From Tepidimonas sediminis (GTDB lineage: Bacteria > Pseudomonadota > Gammaproteobacteria > Burkholderiales > Burkholderiaceae_C): a DNA stretch of 64,000 nucleotides. Positions within the stretch are counted from its first letter, which is position 1. Each line of letters begins with the position of its first letter. The position numbers and the translations under genes are program-made. Positions 1 through 8,517 of the stretch are shown here, in pieces. The stretch is from the NCBI RefSeq assembly GCF_007556605.1, contig NZ_VJND01000004.1, positions 1 through 64,000 on the forward strand, given 5' to 3'. A model generated the notes under the pieces. It was not told the origin of the DNA, made no database searches, and saw only the letters and a list, made by a program, of their open reading frames with translations.

Positions 1-1374
1 TGCGCGCCGTCGTCCACGGAGTCGCCGTCGGCCGGCGCCGGGCCCGCCGTCGGCGGGGTCGAGGCCGGTGCGGCCTGGGCGCTGCCGCCGCGGCGCTGGC
101 GCAGCCGCTCCTGCAGCTCGCGCCGGGCGGCCTTGGCGGCGGCGGACATCACCTCGCGGCTGGGCGGCTTGCCGGCGCCGCCCCACAGCACCTGACGGCC
201 CATCGCGATCGGCTCGGCCTTCTCGCCCGGCTCGGGCATGAACTCGGGCAGCGCGCAGACCTCGATCTGCTGACCGGTGAACTGCTCGATGGCCATCATC
301 CAGCCCTCCTCGTCGAGGCTGACGAAGCTGAGCGCCTCCCCTTGCGCGCCGGCGCGGCCGGTGCGGCCGATGCGGTGCACGTAGTCCTCCGGCACGTTGG
401 GGATGTCGTAGTTGATGACGTGCGGCAGCTCCTCGATGTCGATGCCGCGCGCGGCGATGTCGGTGGCCACCAGCACGCGCAGCTGCCCGGCCTTGAAGCC
501 CTCCAGCGCCTGCGTGCGCGCGGTCTGGCTTTTGTTGCCGTGCAGCGCCATGGCGCTGATGCCCTGCTCGTTGAGGAACTGCGCCACCTGGTTGGCGCCG
601 AACTTGGTGCGCGTGAACACCAGCACCTGGTGCCAGCCGTTGGCGTCGAGCAGGTGTTTCAGCAGCGCCATCTTCTTCGTGCGTCCGACCGGGTAGATGG
701 TCTGGCGCACGCGCTGCGCGGTGGTGTTGGCCGGCGTGACCTGGATGTAGCGCGGCTCGCGCAGCAGGCCGGCGGCCAGCGCCTTGATCTCGTCGCTGAA
801 GGTGGCCGAGAACAGCAGGCTCTGCTTGCTGGCCGGCAGCAGCGCCAGCACCTTGCGCACGTCGTGGATGAAGCCCATGTCGAGCATGCGGTCGGCCTCG
901 TCCAGCACCAGGATCTCGACCCTGGAGAGGTCGAGGTGGCCCTGGTCGGCCAGATCCAGCAGGCGGCCCGGCGTGGCCACCAGGATGTCGGTGCCCTTGG
1001 CGAGCTTTTCGATCTGCGGGTTGAGGCCGACGCCGCCGAACACCACCACCGAGCGCAGCTTGAGGTGCTTGCCGTAGGCCTTGATCGACTCGCCGACCTG
1101 GGCGGCCAGCTCGCGCGTGGGCGTCAGGATCAGCGCCCGGATGGGGCGGAACTGGCCGCGCTTGGGCGGCTCGCCCGTGGTGGCCAGGCGCTGCAGCAGC
1201 GGCAGCGTGAAGGCGGCGGTCTTGCCGGTGCCGGTCTGCGCGCCGGCCAGCACGTCGTGGCCGGCCAGCACGGCCGGGATGGCCTCGGCCTGGATCGGGG
1301 TGGGCGCGGTGTAGCCCTGTTCGCGCACGGCCTCCACGAGGGCGGGCAGCAGTTGCAGTTCTTCGAATGTCATG
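1..1374 (-). CDS. rhlE: DEAD-box ATP-dependent RNA helicase, RhlE-like (3' end outside window)
   Basis: ATP-dependent RNA helicase of the RhlE branch, a group linked to ribosome assembly and RNA turnover. Reading leftwards from ATG at 1374 the protein begins [16 protein letters not shown], followed by the Q motif (TPIQ) and Walker A AQTGTGKT near residue 48. The DEAD box, within [13 protein letters not shown], falls near residue 160, and SAT and the RTGRAG motif follow. About 458 codons are visible without a stop. The tail is low-complexity, Arg/Gln- then Ala/Pro-rich, as in proteobacterial RhlE proteins. The stop lies before base 1. It is transcribed divergently from ettA. RhlE rather than another DEAD helicase is a family-level judgement from the start and length. 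Confidence 0.88.
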
Positions 1375-1540
1375 TCGTTTCAGGAGCGCCCATGCCGGGG
1401 CGCGCGGCATCGACCCTTCGGCCGCCGGCGGCCCGTCATGCGGGCCGCACCGGCCAACGCGCGCACCGGACGCAGCCCGGGCATCGTTGCCGGCCGGGCC
1501 GTGACTGAGGCGGCCCGACTGTGCGTGATTGTCGCATAAC

Positions 1541-1549
1541 TGGGATAAT
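1541..1549 (+). promoter_or_regulatory. Extended -10 element of the ettA promoter (candidate)
   Basis: TGGGATAAT matches an extended -10 (TG-n-GATAAT) about 75 bp before the ettA start. No convincing -35 box lies 16-18 bp upstream, which is tolerable for an extended -10 promoter. Confidence 0.4.
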
Positions 1550-1558
1550 CGGCACCAT

Positions 1559-1586
1559 CCCGGGTGCCTGCCCGGGCCATTTTTTT
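1559..1586 (+). terminator. Possible attenuator hairpin in the ettA leader
   Basis: CCCGGG (1559-1564) and CCCGGG (1571-1576) pair across a 6-nt loop. Three bases later comes a run of seven T (1580-1586). This is the shape of an intrinsic terminator, but it lies between the likely promoter and the ettA start at 1623, so it could be an attenuator rather than an end of transcription. Confidence 0.35.
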
Positions 1587-1622
1587 CATGCATCCGTTGT
1601 TTTTGCTGAAGGTGACCCTGCG

Positions 1623-3287
1623 ATGGCCCAGTACGTGTTCACGATGAACCGCGTCTCCAAGACCGTGCCGCCGAAGCGGCAGATCTTGAAGGACATCTCG
1701 CTGAGCTTCTTTCCCGGGGCCAAGATCGGCGTGCTCGGCCTCAACGGCGCCGGCAAGTCCACGCTGCTGCGCATCATGGCCGGCGTCGACAAGGATTTCG
1801 AGGGCGAGGCCGTGCCGATGCCGGGCATCAAGATCGGCTACCTGCCGCAGGAGCCGCAGCTCGACCCCGACAAGACGGTGCGTGAAGTGGTGGAGGAGGG
1901 CATCGGCGGGGCGCTGGCGGCCAAGAAGCGGCTGGAGGAGGTCTATGCGGCCTACGCCGAGCCCGACGCCGACTTCGACAAGCTGGCCGCCGAGCAGGCC
2001 GAGCTGGAGGCCATCATCGCCGCCGCCGGCAGCGAGAACACCGACCTGCAGCTGGAGCTGGCCGCCGATGCGCTGAACCTGCCGCCTTGGGATGCGGTGA
2101 TCCGCCACCTCTCCGGCGGCGAGAAGCGTCGCGTGGCGCTGTGCCGGCTGCTGCTGTCCAAGCCCGACATGCTGCTGCTGGACGAACCGACCAACCACCT
2201 CGACGCCGAAAGCGTCCATTGGCTGGAGCAGTACCTGCAGCGCTTCCCCGGCACCGTGGTGGCCATCACGCACGACCGCTACTTCCTCGACAACGCGGCG
2301 GAGTGGATCCTGGAGCTGGACCGCGGCATGGGCATCCCGTACAAGGGCAACTACTCGCAGTGGCTGGAGCAGAAGGAGCGCCGGCTGGAGCAGGAGCAGA
2401 AGGCCGAGGACGCGCGCCGCAAGGCGATGAAGGAGGAGCTCAAGTGGGTGCGCGCCAACGCCAAGGGTCGCCAGGCCAAGAGCAAGGCGCGCCTGCAGCG
2501 CTTCGAGGAGCTGTGCGACGTCGAGTATCAGAAGCGCAACGAGACCAACGAGATCTTCATCCCGGTGGCCGACCGGCTGGGCTCGCAGGTGATCGAGTTC
2601 CGCAACGTCAGCAAGGGCTTCGGCAACCGGCTGCTGATCGACAACCTCTCGTTCAACGTGCCGGCCGGCGCCATCGTCGGCATCATCGGCCCCAACGGCG
2701 CGGGCAAGTCCACGCTGTTCCGCATGATCCAGGGCGTGGAAAAGCCCGACAGCGGCGAGATCATCATCGGCCAGACGGCCAGGCTGGCCTTCGTCGACCA
2801 GAGCCGTGACTGCCTGGATCCGAACAAGACCGTGTGGGAGGAGGTCTCCGGCGGGCTGGACAACATCGTCGTGGGCAAGTTCGTGATGCCCAGCCGCGCC
2901 TACCTGGGCCGCTTCAACTTCAAGGGCAACGACCAGCAAAAGCGCGTCGGCGACCTCTCCGGCGGCGAGCGCGGCCGGCTGCACCTGGCCAAGACGCTGG
3001 CCAAGGGAGGCAACGTGCTGCTGCTGGACGAGCCGTCCAACGACCTCGACGTCGAGACGCTGCGCGCGTTGGAGGAGGCGCTGCTGGAGTTCGCCGGCTC
3101 GGCGCTGGTCATCAGCCACGACCGCTGGTTCCTCGACCGCATCTGCACCCACATCCTGGCCTACGAGGGCGACAGCCAGTGGTATTTCTACGACGGCAAC
3201 TTCACCGAGTACGAGGCCGACAAGGTGCGCCGGCTCGGTGAGGAGGGCGCGCGGCCCAAGCGCGTGCGCTTCAAGTCGCTGGCGTGA
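1623..3287 (+). CDS. ettA: Energy-dependent translational throttle protein EttA (ABC-F ATPase)
   Basis: ABC-F family ATPase that binds the ribosomal E site and gates entry into elongation according to the ATP/ADP ratio. The 554-residue length matches E. coli EttA (555). There are two ATPase halves: Walker A GLNGAGKST near residue 39 with LSGGEKRR near 164, and GPNGAGKST near 357 with LSGGERGR near 445. They are joined by a long charged linker, LEQKERRLEQEQK, the P-site tRNA-interaction region. There are no membrane segments. The start at MAQYVFTMNRV is chosen because it matches the family N-terminus. An in-frame extension to 1521 is possible but has no family support. Confidence 0.95.
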   Translation: MAQYVFTMNRVSKTVPPKRQILKDISLSFFPGAKIGVLGLNGAGKSTLLRIMAGVDKDFEGEAVPMPGIKIGYLPQEPQLDPDKTVREVVEEGIGGALAAKKRLEEVYAAYAEPDADFDKLAAEQAELEAIIAAAGSENTDLQLELAADALNLPPWDAVIRHLSGGEKRRVALCRLLLSKPDMLLLDEPTNHLDAESVHWLEQYLQRFPGTVVAITHDRYFLDNAAEWILELDRGMGIPYKGNYSQWLEQKERRLEQEQKAEDARRKAMKEELKWVRANAKGRQAKSKARLQRFEELCDVEYQKRNETNEIFIPVADRLGSQVIEFRNVSKGFGNRLLIDNLSFNVPAGAIVGIIGPNGAGKSTLFRMIQGVEKPDSGEIIIGQTARLAFVDQSRDCLDPNKTVWEEVSGGLDNIVVGKFVMPSRAYLGRFNFKGNDQQKRVGDLSGGERGRLHLAKTLAKGGNVLLLDEPSNDLDVETLRALEEALLEFAGSALVISHDRWFLDRICTHILAYEGDSQWYFYDGNFTEYEADKVRRLGEEGARPKRVRFKSLA

Positions 3288-3334
3288 CGGCGGGCCGCCC
3301 GCCGTCTGGCCGGCAGGGTGCGGTTTCGGCCAAA

Positions 3335-4033
3335 ATGATGGCAATGCGACGCCAACTGACCGAAATCGAGGCCGAAGTCGATCCGAACGGGACGTACACC
3401 ACGCTGCAGGTGGCGCGCCTGCTCGGCATGGCGGTGCGCTCGGTGCAGCTGATGGTCGACCGCGGCGACCTGCAGGCCTGGAAGACCCCCGGGGGCCACC
3501 GGCGCATCACCGGCGAGTCGCTGCGCGCCTGGATCCGGCGCAGCCGCACCCCGGCGCCGCCGCAGGAGGCGCGCCGGCGCGCGACGCGCGGCCGTGCCGC
3601 ACCGTGCGTGCTGCTGATCGAGGACTCGGCACATTTCCAGCAGCTCGTGCAGCTGCTGATGCGCCAGCGCTTTCCGGACGTGCAGCTGCATGTCGCGGAC
3701 GACGGCATCTCCGGGCTGGTCTCGTTCGGCCAGCTGCAGCCGGATCTGCTGATCGTCGACATCCTGCTGCCCGGCATCGATGGCGCCTCGATGATCCTGG
3801 GCCTGCGCAACCACGCGCTGTTCGGCCGCTGCGAGCTCATCGTGCTGACGGCGCTGGACGAGGCCCAGCGCGCCGACTACGCCCACGCGCTGCAGGGCGT
3901 CACCGTGGTGCACAAGCCCGACCTGATGCGCGAGCTGCCCGGCCTGATCGAGCGGGCGCTGGGCGCGCGCCTCAGCCCGCCCAGCGCGCCAGCCAGTCGC
4001 CCGGCAGCAGCCACAGCAGCGCGGCCGTCATGA
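3335..4033 (+). CDS. Response regulator with N-terminal excisionase/MerR-type helix-turn-helix
   Basis: About 232 residues. The N-terminus (TYTTLQVARLLGMAVRSVQ followed by a K-T-P-G-G-H-R-R-I wing) is an excisionase/MerR-type DNA-binding fold. After a basic Ala/Arg linker, the C-terminal half (VLLIEDSAHFQQL, then DLLIVDILLPGIDG, T in VLTALDE, K in VVHKP) is a receiver domain with acidic pocket, phospho-acceptor Asp and conserved Thr and Lys. The order DNA-binding then receiver is the reverse of the usual OmpR/NarL layout. No sensor kinase is adjacent. ATG codons at 3335, 3338 and 3344 are all usable, and a GTG at 3284 overlapping the ettA stop is an alternative. The 3' end overlaps the convergent yqaA-like gene by 62 bp. 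Confidence 0.8.
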   Translation: MMAMRRQLTEIEAEVDPNGTYTTLQVARLLGMAVRSVQLMVDRGDLQAWKTPGGHRRITGESLRAWIRRSRTPAPPQEARRRATRGRAAPCVLLIEDSAHFQQLVQLLMRQRFPDVQLHVADDGISGLVSFGQLQPDLLIVDILLPGIDGASMILGLRNHALFGRCELIVLTALDEAQRADYAHALQGVTVVHKPDLMRELPGLIERALGARLSPPSAPASRPAAATAARPS

Positions 4034-4466
4034 CGACGTAGCGGGCGAACTTGCCGATGGCCATGTAGGCCACGCACGGCCAGAACGGAAACTTGAGCCA
4101 GCCCGCCACCGCGCACAGCGGGTCGCCCACCGCCGGCAGCCAGCTCAGCAGGCAGGCCTTGGGGCCGAAGCGTTCCAGCCAGTCCAGCGCACGCAGGTGC
4201 GTCGGCGAGCCGCGCGCGCGGTCGATGGCGGCGTGCGCGCCGTAGCCCATCGCCCAGCTGATGGCGCCGCCGGCGGTGTTGCCGACGGTGGCCACCAGCA
4301 CCGCCGGCCAGAACAGCTCGGGGTTGAGCTTGACCAGCGCGAACACCGCCGGCTCCGAGCCCATCGGCAGCAGCGTGGCCGACACCAGCGCGACGACGAA
4401 CACCGTGGTCAGCCCGACCTCCGGCAGGCTGAGGGTGTGCAGCAGGGGGGCGATCCAGGCATCCAT
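3972..4466 (-). CDS. yqaA: YqaA family (SNARE-associated/DedA-like) inner-membrane protein
   Basis: A 164-residue protein with about four hydrophobic segments and the pattern ATVGNTAGGAISWAMGYG followed by FGPKACLLSWLPAVGDPLCAVAG, typical of the YqaA branch of the DedA/SNARE-associated superfamily. DedA relatives act in lipid carrier translocation and membrane homeostasis. The specific role of YqaA is not established. It lies convergent to the response regulator, with overlapping 3' ends. Confidence 0.82.
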   Translation of the reverse strand: MDAWIAPLLHTLSLPEVGLTTVFVVALVSATLLPMGSEPAVFALVKLNPELFWPAVLVATVGNTAGGAISWAMGYGAHAAIDRARGSPTHLRALDWLERFGPKACLLSWLPAVGDPLCAVAGWLKFPFWPCVAYMAIGKFARYVVMTAALLWLLPGDWLARWAG

Positions 4467-4513
4467 GGCGGTCTCGGTCGGCCGGCGGGCAGTATAGGCG
4501 CTGGGGGTGGGGG

Positions 4514-4519
4514 TACAAT
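4514..4519 (+). promoter_or_regulatory. Candidate -10 box before dusB-fis-purH
   Basis: TACAAT about 57 bp before the dusB start, in the short divergent gap with yqaA. No clear -35 hexamer is seen. Confidence 0.3.
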
Positions 4520-4575
4520 CGTGCCCAATTTTTCAGCAGCCCGTTCCTCCCCCTTCCCCTTCCCGCCCGCTTGCC

Positions 4576-5634
4576 ATGACCGCCGGCCCCGCGATCGGCC
4601 CCTACCGGCTGCCCAACCGCCTGTTCGTCGCGCCGATGGCCGGGGTGACGGACCGGCCGTTCCGGCGGCTGTGCAGGCGGCTGGGGGCCGGCCATGCGGT
4701 CAGCGAGATGATCACCTCGCGCCCGGAGCTGCAGGCCAGCCTCAAGACCGCGCGGCGCGCCAACCACGACGGCGAGCCGGGGCCGATCGCGGTGCAGATC
4801 GCCGGCACCGACCCGGCGATGATGGCCGAGGCGGCGCGCCACAACATCGACCGCGGCGCGCAGATCATCGACATCAACATGGGCTGCCCGGCCAAGAAGG
4901 TCTGCCACAAGTGGGCCGGCTCGGCGCTGATGCAGGACGAGGCGCTGGCCGCCGCGATCATCGAGGCGGTGGTGGCGGCCTGCGCGCCGCACGGCGTGCC
5001 GGTGACGCTGAAGATGCGCACCGGCTGGTGCGCCGCGGCACGCAACGCGCCGCGGCTGGCGCGCATCGCCGAGGACGCCGGCGTGCAGATGCTCGTCATC
5101 CACGGCCGCACGCGCGAGCAGGGCTACGGCGGCGTGGCCGAGCACGACACCACGGCGCTCGTCAAGACGCTGGTGCGCATCCCGGTGGTGGCCAACGGCG
5201 ACCTCGACAGCGCTGAGACGGTGCGCCGGGTGCTGGCGCACACCGGGGCCGATGCGGTGATGATCGGCCGCGCCGCGCAGGGGCGGCCGTGGCTGTTCCG
5301 CGACATCCTGCATGAGCTGCGCACCGGCCGGCCGGCGCCGCCGCCCACCACCGCCGAGCTGCGCGAGTGGCTGCGCGAGCACCTGCTGGACCACTACGCG
5401 CTCTACGGCGAGGCCGCCGGCGTGCGCAGCGCGCGCAAGCACCTGCTGTGGTACCTGCGCGCGCTCGGCGGCCCGGTGGCGGCGCAGGAGCGGCTGCGCG
5501 CCGCGGTGATCGAGGCCGAGCGGGCCGAGCAGCAGCTGCGGGCGCTGGAGGACTTTCTCGACGAGCGCGACGCCGCCGCGGCCGGCGAGCCGCGCGCCAT
5601 CCCTGAACCCGAGGCCGCGCTGCTGGCGGCCTGA
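4576..5634 (+). CDS. dusB: tRNA-dihydrouridine synthase B
   Basis: FMN enzyme that reduces uridine to dihydrouridine in the tRNA D-loop. The 352 residues match DusB. The N-terminal PYRLPNRLFVAPMAGVTDRPFRRLCR and the catalytic-Cys region DINMGCPAKKVCHK (near residue 100) are diagnostic, and VVANGD plus MIGRAAQGRPWLF line the FMN site. ATG at 4576 is preferred over an in-frame start at 4507 because it gives the family N-terminus. It is followed 21 bp later by fis, the conserved dusB-fis order of proteobacteria, then purH. Confidence 0.95.
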   Translation: MTAGPAIGPYRLPNRLFVAPMAGVTDRPFRRLCRRLGAGHAVSEMITSRPELQASLKTARRANHDGEPGPIAVQIAGTDPAMMAEAARHNIDRGAQIIDINMGCPAKKVCHKWAGSALMQDEALAAAIIEAVVAACAPHGVPVTLKMRTGWCAAARNAPRLARIAEDAGVQMLVIHGRTREQGYGGVAEHDTTALVKTLVRIPVVANGDLDSAETVRRVLAHTGADAVMIGRAAQGRPWLFRDILHELRTGRPAPPPTTAELREWLREHLLDHYALYGEAAGVRSARKHLLWYLRALGGPVAAQERLRAAVIEAERAEQQLRALEDFLDERDAAAAGEPRAIPEPEAALLAA

Positions 5635-5655
5635 CGATGCCCCCCTCACCCGACG

Positions 5656-5901
5656 ATGGCTGACCCGACCCCCCACCTGCCCGACTGCGTGCGCGCCAGT
5701 CTCGAGGCCTATTTCGCGACGCTGGGCGACACCGAACCGGCCAACCTGCACGAGATGCTGGTGCGCGCGGTGGAGCGGCCGCTGCTGGAGGTGGTGATGG
5801 CGCGCGCGCGCGGCAACCAGTCGCGCGCCGCCCAGTGGCTGGGCCTGAACCGCAACACGCTGCGCAAGAAGCTGCTCGAGCACGGCCTGCTCGACGGCTG
5901 A
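5656..5901 (+). CDS. fis: Fis family DNA-binding protein
   Basis: An 81-residue nucleoid-associated/NtrC-C-terminal-type protein. The C-terminal helix-turn-helix reads [21 protein letters not shown], the invariant Fis signature. It is shorter than the 98-residue E. coli Fis, as usual in betaproteobacteria. It bends DNA and modulates stable-RNA and recombination functions in relatives. Co-transcribed with dusB upstream and probably purH downstream (48-bp gap). Confidence 0.93.
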   Translation: MADPTPHLPDCVRASLEAYFATLGDTEPANLHEMLVRAVERPLLEVVMARARGNQSRAAQWLGLNRNTLRKKLLEHGLLDG

Positions 5902-5949
5902 GCGCCGCCCCCCCGATTCACCGCAACCGACCCCCGAGGATCCCCGACG

Positions 5950-7536
5950 ATGAGAGCCCTGATTTCCGTCTCCGACAAGACCGGCGTGCTGGAGCTGGCG
6001 CGCGAGCTGCACGCGCTGGGCGTGCAGCTGATCTCCACCGGCGGCACCGCCCGCCTGCTGGCCGAGGCCGGCCTGCCGGTCACCGAGGTGGCCGACGTGA
6101 CCGGCTTTCCGGAGATGCTGGACGGCCGCGTCAAGACGCTGCACCCCAGGATCCACGGCGGCCTGCTGGCGCGGCGCGACGTGCCGGCGCACATGGCGGC
6201 GCTGGCGCAGCACGGGATCGCGCCGATCGACCTGCTGGTGGTCAACCTCTATCCGTTCGAGGCCACGGTGGCGCGCCCGGGCTGCACGCTGGCCGACGCG
6301 ATCGAGAACATCGACATCGGCGGGCCGGCGATGGTGCGCTCGGCGGCCAAGAACTGGCGTGATGTGGCCGTGCTGACCGACCCGGCGCAGTACGCCCCGG
6401 TGCTGGCGGAGCTCAAGGACGGCGGGCGCGTGAGCGAGGCCACGCGCCTGAAGCTCGCGGTGGCGGCGTTCAACCGCATCGCCCAGTACGACGCCGCGAT
6501 CAGCCAGTATCTGTCGGCGCTGGACCTGTCGGCCGGCGTGCCGGCGGCCGAGGCCGAGCCGGCGCGGCTGCCCTTTCCGGCCCAGTTCAACGCCTGCTGG
6601 ACCAAGGTGCAGGACCTGCGCTACGGCGAGAACCCGCACCAGCAGGCCGCCTTCTACCGCGACCCGGACGCGCCGGTGGGGTCGCTGGCCACCGCGCAGC
6701 AGCTGCAGGGCAAGGAGCTCTCGTACAACAACATCGCCGACGCCGATGCGGCGTGGGAGTGCGTCAAGGGCTTCGAGGCGCCGGCCTGCGTCATCATCAA
6801 GCACGCCAACCCGTGTGGCGTGGCCATCGGCGCCACCGCGCTGGAGGCCTACCGCAAGGCGTTCCAGACCGACCCCACGAGCGCCTTCGGCGGCATCATC
6901 GCCTTCAACCGGGCGCTGGACGGCCAGGCCGCGCAGGCGGTGGCGCAGCAGTTCGTCGAGGTGCTGATCGCGCCGGACTTCACGCCCGAGGCGCTGGCGG
7001 TGTTCAAGGCCAAGGCCAACGTGCGGCTGCTGCGCATCGCGCTGCCCACCGACGTGGCCGCGACGCGCAACCGGCTGCACCTGCAGCGCGTCGGCGGCGG
7101 CGTGCTGGTGCAGACCGCCGACCACCACGTGCTGCGGCCGCAGGATCTGCGCGTCGTCACGCGCCGCCAGCCCACCGCGCAGGAGCTGCAGGACCTTCTG
7201 TTCGCCTGGGCCGTGGCGCAGTACGTCAAGAGCAACGCGATCGTCTTCTGCAAGGACGGCATGACGATGGGCGTGGGCGCCGGACAGATGAGCCGGCTGG
7301 ACTCCGCGCGCATCGCCAGCCTCAAGGCGCAGGCCGCGGGCCTGAGCCTGCAGGGCACGGCGGTGGCCAGCGACGCCTTCTTCCCGTTCCGCGACGGGCT
7401 GGACGTGGTGGTGGACGCGGGGGCCACCTGCGTGATCCAGCCGGGCGGCTCGGTGCGCGACGCCGAGGTGATCGCCGCCGCCGACGAGCGCGGCGTGGCG
7501 ATGGTCTTCACCGGCGTGCGCCACTTCCGCCACTGA
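5950..7536 (+). CDS. purH: Bifunctional AICAR formyltransferase/IMP cyclohydrolase
   Basis: Catalyses the last two steps of de novo IMP synthesis. The 528 residues match the family. The N-terminal MGS-like IMP cyclohydrolase domain starts [18 protein letters not shown] with STGGTARLL and HPRIHGG. The C-terminal transformylase contains [14 protein letters not shown], the [11 protein letters not shown] stretch (catalytic Lys-His) and [12 protein letters not shown]. An intrinsic terminator follows at once. It is biosynthetic, the opposite of the purine breakdown genes that fill the middle of the window. Confidence 0.96.
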   Translation: MRALISVSDKTGVLELARELHALGVQLISTGGTARLLAEAGLPVTEVADVTGFPEMLDGRVKTLHPRIHGGLLARRDVPAHMAALAQHGIAPIDLLVVNLYPFEATVARPGCTLADAIENIDIGGPAMVRSAAKNWRDVAVLTDPAQYAPVLAELKDGGRVSEATRLKLAVAAFNRIAQYDAAISQYLSALDLSAGVPAAEAEPARLPFPAQFNACWTKVQDLRYGENPHQQAAFYRDPDAPVGSLATAQQLQGKELSYNNIADADAAWECVKGFEAPACVIIKHANPCGVAIGATALEAYRKAFQTDPTSAFGGIIAFNRALDGQAAQAVAQQFVEVLIAPDFTPEALAVFKAKANVRLLRIALPTDVAATRNRLHLQRVGGGVLVQTADHHVLRPQDLRVVTRRQPTAQELQDLLFAWAVAQYVKSNAIVFCKDGMTMGVGAGQMSRLDSARIASLKAQAAGLSLQGTAVASDAFFPFRDGLDVVVDAGATCVIQPGGSVRDAEVIAAADERGVAMVFTGVRHFRH

Positions 7537-7566
7537 CGGCGCAAGCGCCGGATGGCGCCGTTTTTT
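7537..7566 (+). terminator. Intrinsic terminator after purH
   Basis: CGGCGC (7537-7542) pairs with GCGCCG (7555-7560), followed directly by six T (7561-7566). Confidence 0.75.
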
Positions 7567-7570
7567 GCGC

Positions 7571-7576
7571 TATAAT
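7571..7576 (+). promoter_or_regulatory. -10 box of the tRNA-Arg promoter
   Basis: A perfect TATAAT ends 15 bp before the mature tRNA 5' end, right after the purH terminator. The -35 region is poorly conserved. Confidence 0.6.
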
Positions 7577-7591
7577 GCGGGCTTCAACGAC

Positions 7592-7668
7592 GCGGCTGTA
7601 GCTCAGTTGGATAGAGTACTTGGCTACGAACCAAGGGGTCGTGGGTTCGAATCCTGCCAGCCGCGCCA
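7592..7668 (+). tRNA. tRNA-Arg (anticodon ACG)
   Basis: A 77-nt cloverleaf. Acceptor GCGGCTG (7592-7598) pairs with CAGCCGC (7658-7664), then discriminator G and encoded CCA. The anticodon stem CTTGG/CCAAG flanks loop CTACGAA, anticodon ACG (A34 normally becomes inosine, reading CGU, CGC and CGA). The T-loop TTCGAAT is canonical. Its own promoter and terminator flank it, so it is a single-gene unit. Confidence 0.97.
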
Positions 7669-7677
7669 ACGTATCCC

Positions 7678-7707
7678 AAGGCCAGTCCCGTGTGACTGGC
7701 CTTTTTT
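7678..7707 (+). terminator. Intrinsic terminator after tRNA-Arg
   Basis: AAGGCCAGTC (7678-7687) and GACTGGCCTT (7694-7703) form a 10-bp perfect stem with a 6-nt loop, ending in a T run. Confidence 0.85.
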
Positions 7708-7734
7708 CTGCCCGGCCTTGCGCCGTCGGCCGCC

Positions 7735-8517
7735 ATGCCAGCTCCCGGCGACATCACGCTGCATGATCTGACCGCGGGTTACGAGCGCCACCCGGCGGTG
7801 CACCACGTCAGCCTGCGCTGGCCCTCGGGGAGCCTGGCGGCGGTGGTGGGGCCCAACGGGGCGGGCAAGTCCACGCTGCTGAAATGCGTCGCCGGCCGCC
7901 TGCGCCCGATGCACGGGCGCATCGACGGCGTGGAGCCGGCGCGCGTGGCCTACCTGCCGCAGGTCAGCGAGGTCGACCGCAGCTTTCCGATCACCGTGGC
8001 CGAGCTGGTCGGCATGGGCCTGTGGCACGAGCTCGGGCCGTGGCGCCGGCCCGCCGCGGGTCAGCGCGCGCGTGTGGCCGCGGCGATCGCCGAGGTCGGG
8101 CTGCAGGGCTTCGAGCGCCGCACGCTGGAGACGCTGTCGGGCGGGCAGTTCCAGCGCGCGCTGTTTGCGCGCCTGATGCTGCAGGACGCGCCGGTGGTGC
8201 TGCTGGATGAGCCGTTCACCGGGGTGGACGCGCGCACGCTGGAGGATCTGGTGTGCGTGCTGCGGCGCTGGCACGAGCAGGGCCGCACCGTGATCGCCGT
8301 GCTGCACGACCTGGCGCTGGTGCGCGCGGTGTTTCCGTTGACGACGCTGCTGGCGCGCGAGCTGGTGGCGCACGGGCCGACGGCGGCGGTGCTGACCGAG
8401 CCGAACCTGCTGCGCGCGCGCCAGCTGCAGGAGGCGTTCGATGAGCGCGCCGGGCCATGCGAGCTTGACGCGGCCGAGGTGGGCGTGACCGATGGAGGGC
8501 ACCGGCCCCATGCTTGA
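7735..8517 (+). CDS. Metal (Zn/Mn-type) ABC transporter ATP-binding protein
   Basis: A 260-residue ATPase of the ZnuC/MntA/AztA type. Walker A GPNGAGKST is near residue 38, the Q-loop lies in YLPQVSEVDRSFPITV (the Zn/Mn-branch signature around VDRSFP), LSGGQFQRALFARLM is near 133, and Walker B VVLLDEPFTGVD is followed by HDLAL. It energises uptake through the permease whose start overlaps its 3' end by 26 bp. The last 30 residues run past the ATPase fold into the overlap and are probably unstructured. The metal cannot be told from sequence, and no binding protein is adjacent. Confidence 0.85.
   Translation: MPAPGDITLHDLTAGYERHPAVHHVSLRWPSGSLAAVVGPNGAGKSTLLKCVAGRLRPMHGRIDGVEPARVAYLPQVSEVDRSFPITVAELVGMGLWHELGPWRRPAAGQRARVAAAIAEVGLQGFERRTLETLSGGQFQRALFARLMLQDAPVVLLDEPFTGVDARTLEDLVCVLRRWHEQGRTVIAVLHDLALVRAVFPLTTLLARELVAHGPTAAVLTEPNLLRARQLQEAFDERAGPCELDAAEVGVTDGGHRPHA

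Noticed and set aside
342-1508. Long open frames antisense to or in other frames of real genes (for example 342-1508, 1380-3344, 3877-7533, 49291-52797, 54228-57974)
   Set aside because: At this GC content stop codons are rare in all frames. These translate to low-complexity Ala/Arg/Gln/His runs with no family motifs and lie over well-supported genes.
1551-1568. GGCACC-N6-GGTGCC in the ettA leader as an NtrC site
   Set aside because: The spacer between GCACC and GGTGC is 6, not 5, and there is no -24/-12 element. It is better read as part of the leader's secondary structure.
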